In this document: piece after piece, positions 26,693 through 35,315 of the stretch
Numbering within the stretch: position 1 is the stretch's first letter
Layout of the letters: each line of letters starts with the position of its first letter
DNA from: JABCYV01 sp963696025
GTDB taxonomy: Bacteria; Acidobacteriota; Terriglobia; Terriglobales; Acidobacteriaceae
Reading direction: 5' to 3'
NCBI GenBank assembly: GCA_963696025.1
Contig: CAVOII010000014.1
Span: 1 to 64,000, forward strand
DNA: 64,000 nt
Notes under the pieces: model-generated
What the model was told of the DNA's origin: nothing
What the model saw: only the letters and a program-made list of their open reading frames with translations
Databases searched by the model: none
Position numbers and translations under genes: made by a program

Positions 26693-27668
26693 AGAAACGC
26701 ATATACGAGTCCAAGCACCAGAAGTCCCGGTGTCAGAGTTCGCTCAAAGCAAAGAATACGAAACATGCTGGCTGAAGCAGTGGGGATGACTGTTAACGCC
26801 GAATGCGCCTCAGAAACGAATCTGCTGAGACAATAAGGTTGGGCGCGCTATTCCCACCTGTTAGTTTCGATACCGCAAGGGCAAAGCGTGCAGCCGCTCA
26901 AACGTGCTCTGTAACTGATTGACCGTAAAGGGAAGATTTGGGCGATTCTTGAGCATTGCCAGTTGGTTAGTCTTTGCTCACAACCCGTAAGACCTGGAGA
27001 ACGATGAGAGGATCGTATCGTCTCGCGAGCAGGGCTAGGGGGTGGGAAACGGGCGTTGACTTGTGACCGGTTAGGTGTAAGTCTTGATATAGGGCAGCGA
27101 ACTCGCTCGCGCTCGTGTGTCACCTGGCCATTCGCAGCCTAAACGACGCATGCGGTTTTGTCGTGCTGCGAGACATGGCAAAATCAGGACCCCGCGAAAC
27201 TATGGGTCGTGCAATCCCTAAAAGGGGGAAGCGCACGGCCCATCTGTATGCGTGGCAACCACCCAGAGCGGTTACAACTGCGCGCCAGACCCTAAGTGCG
27301 CTTGCTCTCCGCCTCCCTGACACCGAATAACGGTCACCTTAGAACCATACCCAAGATCAATCTCGAAAAGGTGAATGCTTCACTCTCGACAGGCCGTCAC
27401 CAAACTAGAGATGGCACTTGCTATCCTCGAAGTGCAAAAGGGGCGGAATGCTCTGACGAATGCCCTGTCATATGATGGCAGAATCCGTCGTGGGCCACCG
27501 TGTGCGAAACAAGGCATTGACATCCGTCATCACAGGTGACAGGATTATGGGATTAGGAAGCGTCGTGCTTCCCAGCAGGACTTCATCCCGCCTTTTTTCT
27601 TTATTTTTCATAAACGACTAGGGAATCCACGCAATCGAGTGGGACTTTCTTAACTAGGGTTACCGACT
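26693..27668. other. Long intergenic region before the Crp/Fnr gene
   Basis: Nearly 1 kb without a supportable gene; frames found here have no recognisable composition or ribosome sites. The last 200 bases contain an AT-rich stretch (CTTTATTTTTCATAAACG) that is a likely promoter for the regulator. Confidence 0.5.
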
Positions 27669-28352
27669 ATGACTTTCATGGCAGTAGCCAAGAAAAAACG
27701 CGCTTTCGACCCCAATACATTCCTCGCTACTATCGGGGAGGGCAGGAAACTTATGGCTTTTCAAAAGAAACAAACCATCTTCGCCCAGGGGGATGCCTGC
27801 GATGCGGTGTTTTATATCCAGAAGGGCAAGGTAAGGCTGACGGTTGTCTCCGAGGCTGGGAAGGAAGCAACGATAGCGATACTAAGGGACGGTAATTTTT
27901 TCGGAGAAGGCGGACTTGCAGGTCAGCCTCTCCGCATGGGGTCTGCAACGGCGATGACAGATTGCAACCTTCTGCGGATCGAGAAGAAAGCGATGATGGA
28001 GGCTCTCCACCGGGAACATGCCTTGTCCGATATGTTCGTGGCCTATCTATTGGGGCGGAACATTCGATACGAAGAGGATTTGGTTGACCAACTCTTCAAC
28101 TCCAGCGAAAAACGATTGGCTCGGACTCTGCTTCTGTTAGCGCATTTCGGCAAGGAAGGTAGACCTGAGAAAGTAATCCCCAAAATAAGTCAGGAAACTT
28201 TGGCAGAGATGGTCGGCCCGACGCGCTCACGCGTCAGTTTTTTCATGAACCGGTTCAGAAAGTTGGGTTTCATTCAGTACAACGGTGAACTGGAAATCCA
28301 CAGTTCGCTGCTCAGTGTCGTGCTGCACGACTCGCCTGACGAAGGCGTGTGA
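27669..28352 (+). CDS. Crp/Fnr-family transcriptional regulator, copy 1
   Basis: 227 residues. The cyclic nucleotide-binding beta roll spans about residues 25-110 (FAQGDACDAVFYIQKGKVRL, GNFFGEGGLAGQP). A dimer helix and a Crp-type HTH follow at about 165-215 (ISQETLAEMVGPTRSRVSFF, MNRFRKLGFI). No Fnr-like N-terminal Cys cluster. Closely similar to the gene at 33,686. May start at the second Met (MAVAKKKRAFDPN). Confidence 0.93.
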   Translation: MTFMAVAKKKRAFDPNTFLATIGEGRKLMAFQKKQTIFAQGDACDAVFYIQKGKVRLTVVSEAGKEATIAILRDGNFFGEGGLAGQPLRMGSATAMTDCNLLRIEKKAMMEALHREHALSDMFVAYLLGRNIRYEEDLVDQLFNSSEKRLARTLLLLAHFGKEGRPEKVIPKISQETLAEMVGPTRSRVSFFMNRFRKLGFIQYNGELEIHSSLLSVVLHDSPDEGV

Positions 28353-28461
28353 TATAGTAATACGTGGGGTGGTTTCCACTTTTCTCCTCTTTCAGATCCT
28401 CTGAACTAAGCAGCCTATCTGATGTTTCCTCCTCTTAGCCTCCGATGAAAGAGGCAGAACC

Positions 28462-28677
28462 ATGGCTTTTGAAGCAATTCTGGACGAAGTTGACCAACTT
28501 CACGACGTCAGTACACGTCTTGAGGGACTAGCGGAACACCATCCGCCCGTTTTAGAGGCACTCTTAACTATAGCGGGGAACGTGCGCAGCATGGCCACGG
28601 TCTTAGCGGTGCTGGTGGCGACAAAGCTGCAGGGCAGTGATGGTCACACTTTAACGCCTGCAACGAAGCCTGTCTAA
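28462..28677 (+). CDS. Small helical protein of a duplicated acidobacterial family
   Basis: 71 residues, MAFEAILDEVDQLHDVSTRL, then GLAEHHPPVLEALLTIAGNV and a hydrophobic helix (MATVLAVLVATKL). A broken relative occurs at 46.62-46.76 kb. Follows the Crp gene by 110 bases. Function unknown. Confidence 0.6.
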   Translation: MAFEAILDEVDQLHDVSTRLEGLAEHHPPVLEALLTIAGNVRSMATVLAVLVATKLQGSDGHTLTPATKPV

Positions 28678-28936
28678 TTAGTTTCCGGATTGGGGCGGTG
28701 TCGCCTTCAGAGACCTGCGGATTCTGCCACTGAACTGCTTCTCTCCGCAGAACCTTCATACCAGTGATTGCGTCGGCGAGGGCCTGCCTTTCTTCCGGTG
28801 TTCCACCGTGATCCTCGGAAAGCAGGCGCTGGCGTTTGTGTATTTCAGACTCCGCAGACTGAATTCGCTCCGGCATCTTCGTCCAATCGGTTTCAAGTAG
28901 AGCCGCCTTGTAAGATTCGTGCCAGCGATATGTCAT
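28568..28936 (-). CDS. Small helical hypothetical protein overlapping its convergent neighbour
   Basis: Starts MTYRWHESYKAALLETDWTK. The first 85 residues (QSAESEIHKRQRLLSEDHGG, TPEERQALADAITGMKVLRR) form a convincing helical protein of a family seen in Acidobacteria. The tail past SEGD overlaps the coding end of the plus-strand gene by 110 bases and becomes Pro/Cys-rich, so the natural stop may have been lost to an indel. Confidence 0.6.
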   Translation of the reverse strand: MTYRWHESYKAALLETDWTKMPERIQSAESEIHKRQRLLSEDHGGTPEERQALADAITGMKVLRREAVQWQNPQVSEGDTAPIRKLIRQASLQALKCDHHCPAALSPPAPLRPWPCCARSPL

Positions 28937-29335
28937 AGTCCTATGAACCTCGCGAACCCCCTCTCCTTTTCGGGCGAACCTAACTATGTTCGAAATATGC
29001 CATTTATCAAAAACTGAAAACCGATCAATTTTGAACACAGACGAATAAAAGACGAATCTGCAAAATGCCCTCATGGACGAGAGTCGGAAGCGCGGGCTGA
29101 CGATTGCTGCGGGAAACGGATGTCTGCTCACATCAGACCACTTTGGCATCTGGTTGGGTTACTGAAGACCTCGCCGCCGGCGAGTCGCACGCTTGCAGAA
29201 ACACGGTCCAGGCCACCTCCGTACATCGTCGTCACTGTGCAAATTTTGGTGGCGTGAGCCGACTCTGTTCCACGAGATACTTGGTCCGAATCGAGGCCAC
29301 CGACATCGAAGCACTCGGAAAAACGATCTCTTGCT

Positions 29336-29357
29336 GTGGTCAATCTTGCTCAGATTG
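29336..29357 (+). promoter_or_regulatory. Candidate operator-like element
   Basis: GTGGTCAATCTTGCTCAGATT matches the right half (TTGCTCAGA) of the recurrent element and lies about 60 bases before the ATG at 29,416. Confidence 0.35.
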
Positions 29358-29415
29358 CCTCCCAGCCAACCGCTAGGCTCAGGGTTGGATTTCCTATTCT
29401 GAGGAGGACTACAAG

Positions 29416-29775
29416 ATGAAAGCCGGATTCCGACACCTGAGTTTTCTTGCCCTGACCGCCGCACTTCTCGCACCCGCGGCAGTCACGACCCGTGCCGCCG
29501 CTCAAGACGACAGACGTCAAGAAGACAAACGCCAGGAAGACAGCCAACGCAACGACAGAAACCATACACGTGTCTACGATCGCACCCACAAGGACTACCA
29601 CGATTGGAATGAGAACGAAGATCGATCCTACCGCCAGTACCTGGGGCAAAATCAACAGGATTTTCGTGAATACTCCAAGTTGAACCCTGACCAGCAGGAC
29701 CAATACTGGAATTGGCGCCACAGTCATCCAGATGGCGATCCAGAGAAGCACCGTGACGATCAAGTCAAGCACTAA
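29416..29775 (+). CDS. Small secreted Trp/His/Tyr-rich protein, paralogue 1
   Basis: 119 residues with a signal peptide (LSFLALTAALLAPAAVTTRA) then a Gln/Asp/Arg-rich linker. The conserved module is HKDYHDWNENEDRSYRQYL and, 25 residues later, QYWNWRHSHPD. The ATG follows GAGGAGGACTACAAG. The same module and a similar leader occur in the gene at 40,793-41,074. Found in Acidobacteria without assigned function; possibly a periplasmic stress or metal-binding protein. Confidence 0.8.
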   Translation: MKAGFRHLSFLALTAALLAPAAVTTRAAAQDDRRQEDKRQEDSQRNDRNHTRVYDRTHKDYHDWNENEDRSYRQYLGQNQQDFREYSKLNPDQQDQYWNWRHSHPDGDPEKHRDDQVKH

Positions 29776-29991
29776 CTAATCGTCCAGCCACAGTTGGGAT
29801 GGCACTCAGTTGCCACCCAACTGCAGGTCTAATAAATGGTTCTAAGAACGGGACGACTTTAGTCTTTGAGCCAGCCCAGGTTTTGGCCGGAAGTCCCGAG
29901 CGAGTCGAGGGGGAGCGCAGCGACCGAAGCGTGCCGTCAGGCCCCTATGAAGAGATGAACATCTAACATAGCCCCCTCCTAGCCGGCACAT

Positions 29992-30357
29992 ATGGCATCA
30001 AGGTTACCCAACAAGCCATCCAAACTTCGCAAAGCTCCCCAACCGCCCCTGTCACACCCCGGAGCGGCCCCTGACTCAAACCGTGCCAAGAAGCCAACGC
30101 TCGCAGAGCCCGCTGCCACCGACCAGGAGTTAAATCCTGGAGATCGGGTCGAGAGTTTGGGCAACTTCGGAAAGCCGACTGGAGAATTCGGACAGTTGAG
30201 CAAGCTAACGAAGATGACGCGGTCGTCAAATGGGATGGTGACGGTCGTATGAGACTCCACCAACCATTGCTCAAGAAAATTAGCCCGCCTGGTCAAGCTG
30301 GGTATCGACCTGGACACGCTCGCACTGGGTGACTTCGCCGAGGTTGAAGGAAAATAA
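29992..30357 (+). pseudogene. Frame-disrupted small acidobacterial protein
   Basis: The first frame reads MASRLPNKPSKLRKAPQPPL to NPGDRVESLGNFGKPTGEFG. One base later it continues TVEQANEDDAVVKWDGDGRM, RLHQPLLKK, and a third frame gives LVKLGIDLDTLALGDFAEVE before a stop at 30357. The SH3-like segment is well formed, so the breaks are either recent or sequencing errors. Confidence 0.5.
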
Positions 30358-30371
30358 AGAGGAAAAGATCA

Positions 30372-30785
30372 ATGCGACATAAACTCGTGCTCTGGTTTCT
30401 GCTGGTGCTTGCTGGATTTCTTATTGGATTCATCCTGCAGTATTCCAGACTGCAGCAGGTACATCAGGAACTGTCGGCGTCGACAAAACAATTGGGCTCC
30501 TGTCAGTCCAGCCAACAATTGTCGCAGCTTCGAGACACAGCCACGATGATGTATCTGGAGGTGGTGCAAAAAAACTATGGGAAGGCCGGGGAGTATTCCA
30601 GAGAGGTTTTTGATCAAGCTCAGCAAATTGCGAGTAGCACGGAGGACCCTGCAGTCCGCAACTTGCTTCGTGACACCCTGGCAACCCGCGATCAAGTCAC
30701 GGCGGACCTGGCGAAGGGAGATGCCGCTGCCCTTTCGGAAATACAGCCACTCTTGTCTAAACTCGAGCAGACTGCGAAGCATTAA
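30372..30785 (+). CDS. Membrane-anchored helical hypothetical protein
   Basis: 137 residues. One N-terminal TM (LVLWFLLVLAGFLIGFILQY) then long amphipathic helices (LQQVHQELSASTKQLGSCQS, AVRNLLRDTLATRDQVTADL). The ATG is preceded by AAAGAGGAAAAGATCA. Probably periplasmic or cytoplasmic coiled coil on a single anchor. First of three same-strand unknown genes. Confidence 0.7.
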   Translation: MRHKLVLWFLLVLAGFLIGFILQYSRLQQVHQELSASTKQLGSCQSSQQLSQLRDTATMMYLEVVQKNYGKAGEYSREVFDQAQQIASSTEDPAVRNLLRDTLATRDQVTADLAKGDAAALSEIQPLLSKLEQTAKH

Positions 30786-30978
30786 CGGACGGGTGAAAAA
30801 ACCCTGCACTGTCCCATACATTCGGCCAGGTGCCATAGCACTGATTTACAAGACGATCAATTCTGACCAGTTTTTCGCAGCCTAAAGTTTGATACTGGCC
30901 GTTCACAAGGTTCTGGTCGCAAGGGAACTTGGTGAACAGATTTGGTTTTGTGGACATTCTTGATGCAGGGAGGTTTCG

Positions 30979-31557
30979 ATGAATTTAGATCTGCTGGATC
31001 CGAAGCTGATTATGCTCGGCGGCGTGGTGATTCTGGTAATCGCGGTACTGGTTTGGCTATACGTGCAAAAACGCAGGAGTACGACTGCTGACCTGCGGCA
31101 AAAGTTTGGGCCCGAATACGAGCGGGCGGTGCAGAAGCACGGGTCAGAACGAAAAGCAGAAGCGAAATTGGCCGATCGCGAGAAGCGGGTAGAAAAGCTC
31201 AACATTCGCGATCTTGATCCGATGGAATGCGAACGTTTTTCGAAGCAGTGGGAATCCGTACAGTCTCGTTTTGTCGATTCCCCAAAGGGGGCAGTCGCGG
31301 AAGCCGATGACCTGGTGTCCTCTTTAATGAAAACTCGTGGCTATCCCGTGTCCGATTTCGAACAGCGTACCGCCGACATTTCTGTCGACCACCCCCGAGT
31401 CGTGGAGAACTACCGGTCTGCGCATGAGATTGCGCTGCGAGTTGGGAAGGATGCAGCGACCACGGAAGATCTGAGAACGGCGATGATTCACTACCGCTCT
31501 CTATTTGAGGAACTGGTGAAGGTGCCAGCGACTGTTGAAAAGAAAGAGGCGGCGTAA
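30979..31557 (+). CDS. Membrane-anchored protein sharing a domain with the next gene
   Basis: 192 residues. TM at about 11-29 (IMLGGVVILVIAVLVWLYV), then a charged helix and a domain with FSKQWESVQSRFVDSPKGAV, ADDLVSSLMKTRGYPVSDFE and a tail TEDLRTAMIHYRSLFEELV. The following gene has the same pattern without the TM. Known from other Acidobacteria as hypothetical. Stop and next start overlap as TAATG. Confidence 0.78.
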   Translation: MNLDLLDPKLIMLGGVVILVIAVLVWLYVQKRRSTTADLRQKFGPEYERAVQKHGSERKAEAKLADREKRVEKLNIRDLDPMECERFSKQWESVQSRFVDSPKGAVAEADDLVSSLMKTRGYPVSDFEQRTADISVDHPRVVENYRSAHEIALRVGKDAATTEDLRTAMIHYRSLFEELVKVPATVEKKEAA

Positions 31558-31976
31558 TGGCTGAACCGAGGAGAATAGAGGGGGAACTTCCAACAGCCAC
31601 GTTGGCGAGCTATGGCATTCCGCCAAAGCAGCCAGAGGGACCCAATCTGGAACTGGTGAAAGGCCAAGAGCCGGAAACTCTGGGTAGAGCGGCTGCGGTC
31701 TCAGAGACGCTGCCCTTGTTTTCTGAACCGGAGATGGGAGATTTCCGATCGCAATGGAGCAAGGTACAGACCAGATTCGTGGACGAACCGCGCCTGACGG
31801 TGGAAGACGCAGACAAGCTGGTAGCTTCGGTGATGCAGCGGCTCGCGGAAGGTTTCGCCAACGAGCGGTCGTGCTTGGAAAAGCAGTGGGACCGCGGTGA
31901 CAACGTGTCCACTGAGGACCTGCGGCTTGCCCTACAGCGCTATCGTTCCTTTTTTGACAGATTGCTGAAACTGTGA
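31557..31976 (+). CDS. Soluble paralogue-like partner of the preceding protein
   Basis: 139 residues. FRSQWSKVQTRFVDEPRLTV, DADKLVASVMQRLAEGFANE and STEDLRLALQRYRSFFDRLL align with the domain of the upstream product, including both the QW-RFVD-P motif and the TEDLR-YRSFF motif. No TM. Translational coupling through TAATG suggests the two act together. Confidence 0.75.
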   Translation: MAEPRRIEGELPTATLASYGIPPKQPEGPNLELVKGQEPETLGRAAAVSETLPLFSEPEMGDFRSQWSKVQTRFVDEPRLTVEDADKLVASVMQRLAEGFANERSCLEKQWDRGDNVSTEDLRLALQRYRSFFDRLLKL

Positions 31977-31990
31977 GGAAAAACACGCGT

Positions 31991-32251
31991 TCAGACGCAC
32001 CAGGAAAACTCGACATGGGCCCGCAAACTAATTCTGGTGATTGCGGTTACCACCGCGACTGAACCTAGTACTGAGAATGGTTGGATCAAGAGGGTGAGCG
32101 CCGGCGTGGCGACCAGGTGGACGACATTTCGCACGAATGCATCAGATTTTTCAGTGTCTCCTTCGAGCACTTCTTCCGCCAGCCACCCGAAAACGAACAG
32201 GGCTGTAACGTCGATCAGAAGGGCGCCAAGGAACGAGAAGCCGATTTTGAC
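31991..32251 (-). pseudogene. N-terminal fragment of a PAP2-family phosphatase
   Basis: Minus-strand frame VKIGFSFLGALLIDVTALFV, FGWLAEEVLEGDTEKSDAFV and RNVVHLVATPALTLLIQPFS matches the first TM region of acidobacterial PAP2 phosphatases (EEVLEGDT is typical). The catalytic motifs are absent and the frame ends in unrelated residues after TAITRI. No upstream start in frame. Confidence 0.6.
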
Positions 32252-32686
32252 TCCCTTTGGCTTTGTCGTTGTTGGGGGTCACAACAATTGTCTCTGAGTT
32301 GCTCCCGCTTAGCGTTCCAGCGGCTTTGCGCTCATTTGCTGAAGCCCTTCGACCCTGCATTGATTAGGCGCTATCCGGCGAGCACGAGAGTCAATAAAGT
32401 GCAAAACTCCACAGCTCTACTTGTGAGACGATACGATGTTCTCAGTCTTTGCAAGCCACGTTGCTTGAGACCCACCGGCCCTTGAGATGCACGGTTGTGC
32501 GACAGGTTGGCTGAGATTACGGTGTTTTCGACGTGTATTTGGTAGTTTTGATTGACCTGGAAGCCCCTGACAAGCGGAACAGCACAGCCCCCAGCCGACC
32601 TAATTTTCGAATGCAGCTTTGTCCCTTGCAGCCTTCAACTGCGGGAGTATGTCCATATCCCCCTCGGGTTGGGACTGGGCGAGTCT
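32252..32686. other. Intergenic stretch
   Basis: No supportable gene between the PAP2 fragment and the minus-strand regulator. Confidence 0.5.
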
Positions 32687-33448
32687 TCACCTTCCAGACT
32701 TTTTGAAGCCAAGCTCGCCATCATACTGTTTTATAACTGCGTAGCACTCACAGGCGGAGCCTTCAAGTTTCTTGCGGTTCACGATCTTCACTGCTCCACG
32801 GGTGTACTCGATGAGCTTCTTCCTCTGCAACGCACTAGCTGCCAAGCTCACGGTAGGTCTATCTGTCCCTAGCATCGTTGCGAGAAAATCATGCGTGATG
32901 GGCAGCGACCCTGAATCCACTCTATCCTGAGTCATTAGCAACCACCGCGCAAGGCGCTGCCCAGCATCGTGCAGCCGATTACACGCGGCTGTTTGTGCAA
33001 CCTGCATGCCCCGAACTACTGCATAGCGGCTCAACAGCAATTGCAGGTGTGGAGTGGATTCCAAAGTGTTTTGCAAAGCTGCGACCTCTACCCGAAACCC
33101 ATCCCCCGTGATTTGTACCACCGCCCGCAGCGGGCTCCTGCTCAGGCCAACAATCGCCGATGTTCCTGCAAAGCCCTCATTGCCAACTATGCCGGCTTCG
33201 GCGGTCTTTCCATCTTTCATTACGACTACAAGAGAAATCAAACCTCGATTCGGGAAATAGGCAAATTCCAGCTTCCCACCCGCCTCGTGAAGGACTAGAT
33301 GGTTTGCCAGGTTGATGTATTCAAGATGAGGACGAAGTGAGCTGTAGTCGCTATCGGAGGTCGATAGAAGAATTATGTTGCTGACTGGCTTTCCTGCGGC
33401 ATTTGTCCGCTCGCCGGACTGCACGACTTGGAGGTCTTTTCGCGGCAC
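32687..33448 (-). CDS. Crp/Fnr-type regulator, divergent subfamily
   Basis: 253 residues. An N-terminal cNMP-like domain (HLVLHEAGGKLEFAYFPNRG, TAEAGIVGNEGFAGTSAIVG) is followed by a helix with LHDAGQRLARWLLMTQDRV and a Crp HTH (LPITHDFLATMLGTDRPTVS, ALQRKKLIEYTRGAVKIVN). The FPNRGLIS form and lack of the canonical phosphate-binding RXS motif suggest it does not bind cAMP. A different branch from the two other regulators here. Confidence 0.9.
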   Translation of the reverse strand: MPRKDLQVVQSGERTNAAGKPVSNIILLSTSDSDYSSLRPHLEYINLANHLVLHEAGGKLEFAYFPNRGLISLVVVMKDGKTAEAGIVGNEGFAGTSAIVGLSRSPLRAVVQITGDGFRVEVAALQNTLESTPHLQLLLSRYAVVRGMQVAQTAACNRLHDAGQRLARWLLMTQDRVDSGSLPITHDFLATMLGTDRPTVSLAASALQRKKLIEYTRGAVKIVNRKKLEGSACECYAVIKQYDGELGFKKSGR

Positions 33449-33685
33449 AAACCAGAACCGAAAACCATCCCAGATGCGAGAGCCAGCGAAACAGGAACTC
33501 TGCTTCTTCGCGCCAAAATTATACAGTGTTCCTCCAAATGCTTAAGCGATTCCGCTACTTCACGGGAGGCTCCGAAATCGGGCGCGAACGAAAAAAACTT
33601 CCTCGTATGTTCGATACCATACAGACCATCAAAATTGGTATGCGATATTAATGCAACGGTGAAAACTAACGAATACGCGTGCGGT

Positions 33686-34336
33686 GTGGCTAACAAGAAA
33701 CCCGATTTCGATCCCCATGCGTTCCTCGCAACCATCAGCGAGGGCAGGAAATTTGTGCTTTTCCCGAAGAAACAAGGAATCTTTATTCAAGGGGATACCG
33801 CTGATGCGGTGTTTTATATCCAGACCGGCAAGGTAAGACTCACGGTCGTCTCCAATAACGGTAAGGAAGCAACCCTCGGCATATTAGGGGACGGCGAGTT
33901 CTTCGGTGAAGGTGCGCTGGCGGGTCAAGCTTTCCGCATGGGTTCCGCAACCGCAATGACGAATTGCACAATTCTGCGAATCGACAAGAAAGCCATGATG
34001 GAAGCGCTTCATCGGGAGCACGAATTTTCCGACATGTTCGTGGCCTATTTGTTGGCGCGGAACATCCGATACGAAGCGGATTTAGTTGACCCACTCTTCG
34101 ATTCGAGCGAAAAAAGGCTGTCACGGATCCCGCTCTTGCTGCCTCACTTCGGCAAGGATGGCGTACCCGAGACGGTAGTTCGCAAGATCAGTCAGGAGAC
34201 CCTGGCCGAAATGGTGGGCACAACCCGGTCGCGGGTCAGCTTCTTCATGAACCGGTTCAGGAAATTGGGCTTTATTCGCTACAACGGCGGGTTGCAACTC
34301 CATAGCTCGCTGCTGAATATTGTTCTCCACGACTAG
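33686..34336 (+). CDS. Crp/Fnr-family transcriptional regulator, copy 2
   Basis: 216 residues from a GTG (MANKKPDFDPHAFLATISEG), chosen by alignment with copy 1 (27,669), to which it is highly similar throughout: FIQGDTADAVFYIQTGKVRL, GEFFGEGALAGQAFRMGSAT, and the HTH ISQETLAEMVGTTRSRVSFF. The frame is open further upstream to 33,428, but that part does not look coding. Upstream, ATACCA (33,611) and TGGTAT (33,637) form a spaced inverted repeat that could be an operator. Confidence 0.92.
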   Translation: MANKKPDFDPHAFLATISEGRKFVLFPKKQGIFIQGDTADAVFYIQTGKVRLTVVSNNGKEATLGILGDGEFFGEGALAGQAFRMGSATAMTNCTILRIDKKAMMEALHREHEFSDMFVAYLLARNIRYEADLVDPLFDSSEKRLSRIPLLLPHFGKDGVPETVVRKISQETLAEMVGTTRSRVSFFMNRFRKLGFIRYNGGLQLHSSLLNIVLHD

Positions 34337-34348
34337 CTGAGCAGGAGG

Positions 34349-34366
34349 ATAGATATATATATATAT
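34349..34366 (+). repeat. (AT)7 dinucleotide run between ribosome site and start codon
   Basis: Seven AT units at 34353-34366 end in the A-T of the ATG of the pilin gene, after GCAGGAGGATAG. Length change would alter the spacing between Shine-Dalgarno and start. Confidence 0.7.
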
Positions 34367-34496
34367 GTTCAGCTTGATCTCCTGGTTATGGTTCGAGGAC
34401 AACGGCCAGGATATTGCCGAGTACGCTGTGATGTTGGCCGTGATCCTAGTCCTCGTAGTCGGCACTATTCGTCTAGTCGGTTCGAACGCGAAATAA
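34365..34496 (+). CDS. Flp/Fap-type pilin, short form
   Basis: 43 residues, MFSLISWLWFEDNGQDIAEY, then a hydrophobic helix (AVMLAVILVLVVGTIRLVGS). The GQDIAEYAVMLAVILV segment is the Flp pilin signature, with the processing site before the hydrophobic stretch. It ends at NAK, ten or more residues shorter than usual Flp pilins. No tad genes are in view, so it may be an orphan. Probably follows the Crp gene in one transcript, 28 bases apart. Confidence 0.82.
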   Translation: MFSLISWLWFEDNGQDIAEYAVMLAVILVLVVGTIRLVGSNAK

Positions 34497-34698
34497 TGCC
34501 TTCTCCTTGGTAGCCAGTTCTCTCCACTAAACTCGCCTGGAGAGTACGGTTTTCCTTTGCAATGTTTGAAAAGGCTGGGTTCTTCGGACCGCGGCGGCCT
34601 TTTTCGGCTTCACGCTGACAGCAGCAGTCATGTACGCTGCAAAGCTAAGAAAGTTCCAGTGTGGAGGCGAGCCTTCCATTGCTCGCAGTATCGGGACC

Positions 34699-35124
34699 TT
34701 AGCCTGGTAAGATGTCCTTAAGCGCCCACTCAATCCTATCGACTTCTTCGCGGATTACTCTGATCGATTGTTGGTTTTTCAATGGCTGGGCCATCGTAGT
34801 AATTCCCTCCACAGCGCCTCGTATTTGATGATTCCGGGCCCAAATGAAGTTGAGCCTGGCGCTTCTGTGCTTGCGATTTCTGTAAATGCCGCCGACGAAC
34901 TTGGTGGCTAGCCAGGCAAACACCAAACCACACAGCACCTCAACCGGAATGCGATCGGTTGCGCCGTCGAACTCGGAAAACAAGAGGCGATAGACCGCTT
35001 CACCCATCCCAAACGATGCGAACAATACAGTTGCCCCGAACAAATACACTCTTAGGCGCTCCGCTGGTTGCAAGTGTATGGAATCTTCGCTTCCGTCACG
35101 TGTCCGCGCAAAGTTGATGGCCAT
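34699..35124 (-). CDS. Two-TM small membrane protein, copy 2, complete
   Basis: 141 residues: MAINFARTRDGSEDSIHLQ, two TM segments, IWARNHQIRG, then the C-terminal helix missing from copy 1 (AVEGITTMAQPLKNQQSIRV, EEVDRIEWALKDILPG). With the C-run of eight bases the frame stays open upstream to an ATG at 35217 (MIAISSYHF), so a longer form with 31 extra residues is possible. Function unknown. Confidence 0.72.
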   Translation of the reverse strand: MAINFARTRDGSEDSIHLQPAERLRVYLFGATVLFASFGMGEAVYRLLFSEFDGATDRIPVEVLCGLVFAWLATKFVGGIYRNRKHRSARLNFIWARNHQIRGAVEGITTMAQPLKNQQSIRVIREEVDRIEWALKDILPG

Positions 35125-35200
35125 CCTCCCCCCCCACGGTTTGTCTATCTTCCCGAAGCCGTAAGCAGACGTAGTAGCGTCAGTCTTGCTGAAATGATAA
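34817..35200. repeat. 0.38-kb direct repeat, copy 2 (partner 17202-17582)
   Basis: Same orientation as copy 1. Boundaries are sharp: 34817 (after CCACAGC) and about 35200 (after GAAATGAT). Confidence 0.9.
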
Positions 35201-35315
35201 CTTGAAATTGCGATCATGGCGGGATTCTCTCTAGCCGACTGGCCGCAAACTAGCGCCCACCCAGAACTAATCGCGGAACTCCTCCCACATCGGTTTCCGG
35301 GAAGAGGATGCGCGC

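Noticed and set aside
27115..27330. Frames on both strands in the long intergenic region
   Set aside because: Both strands open equally, no ribosome site, no family resemblance.
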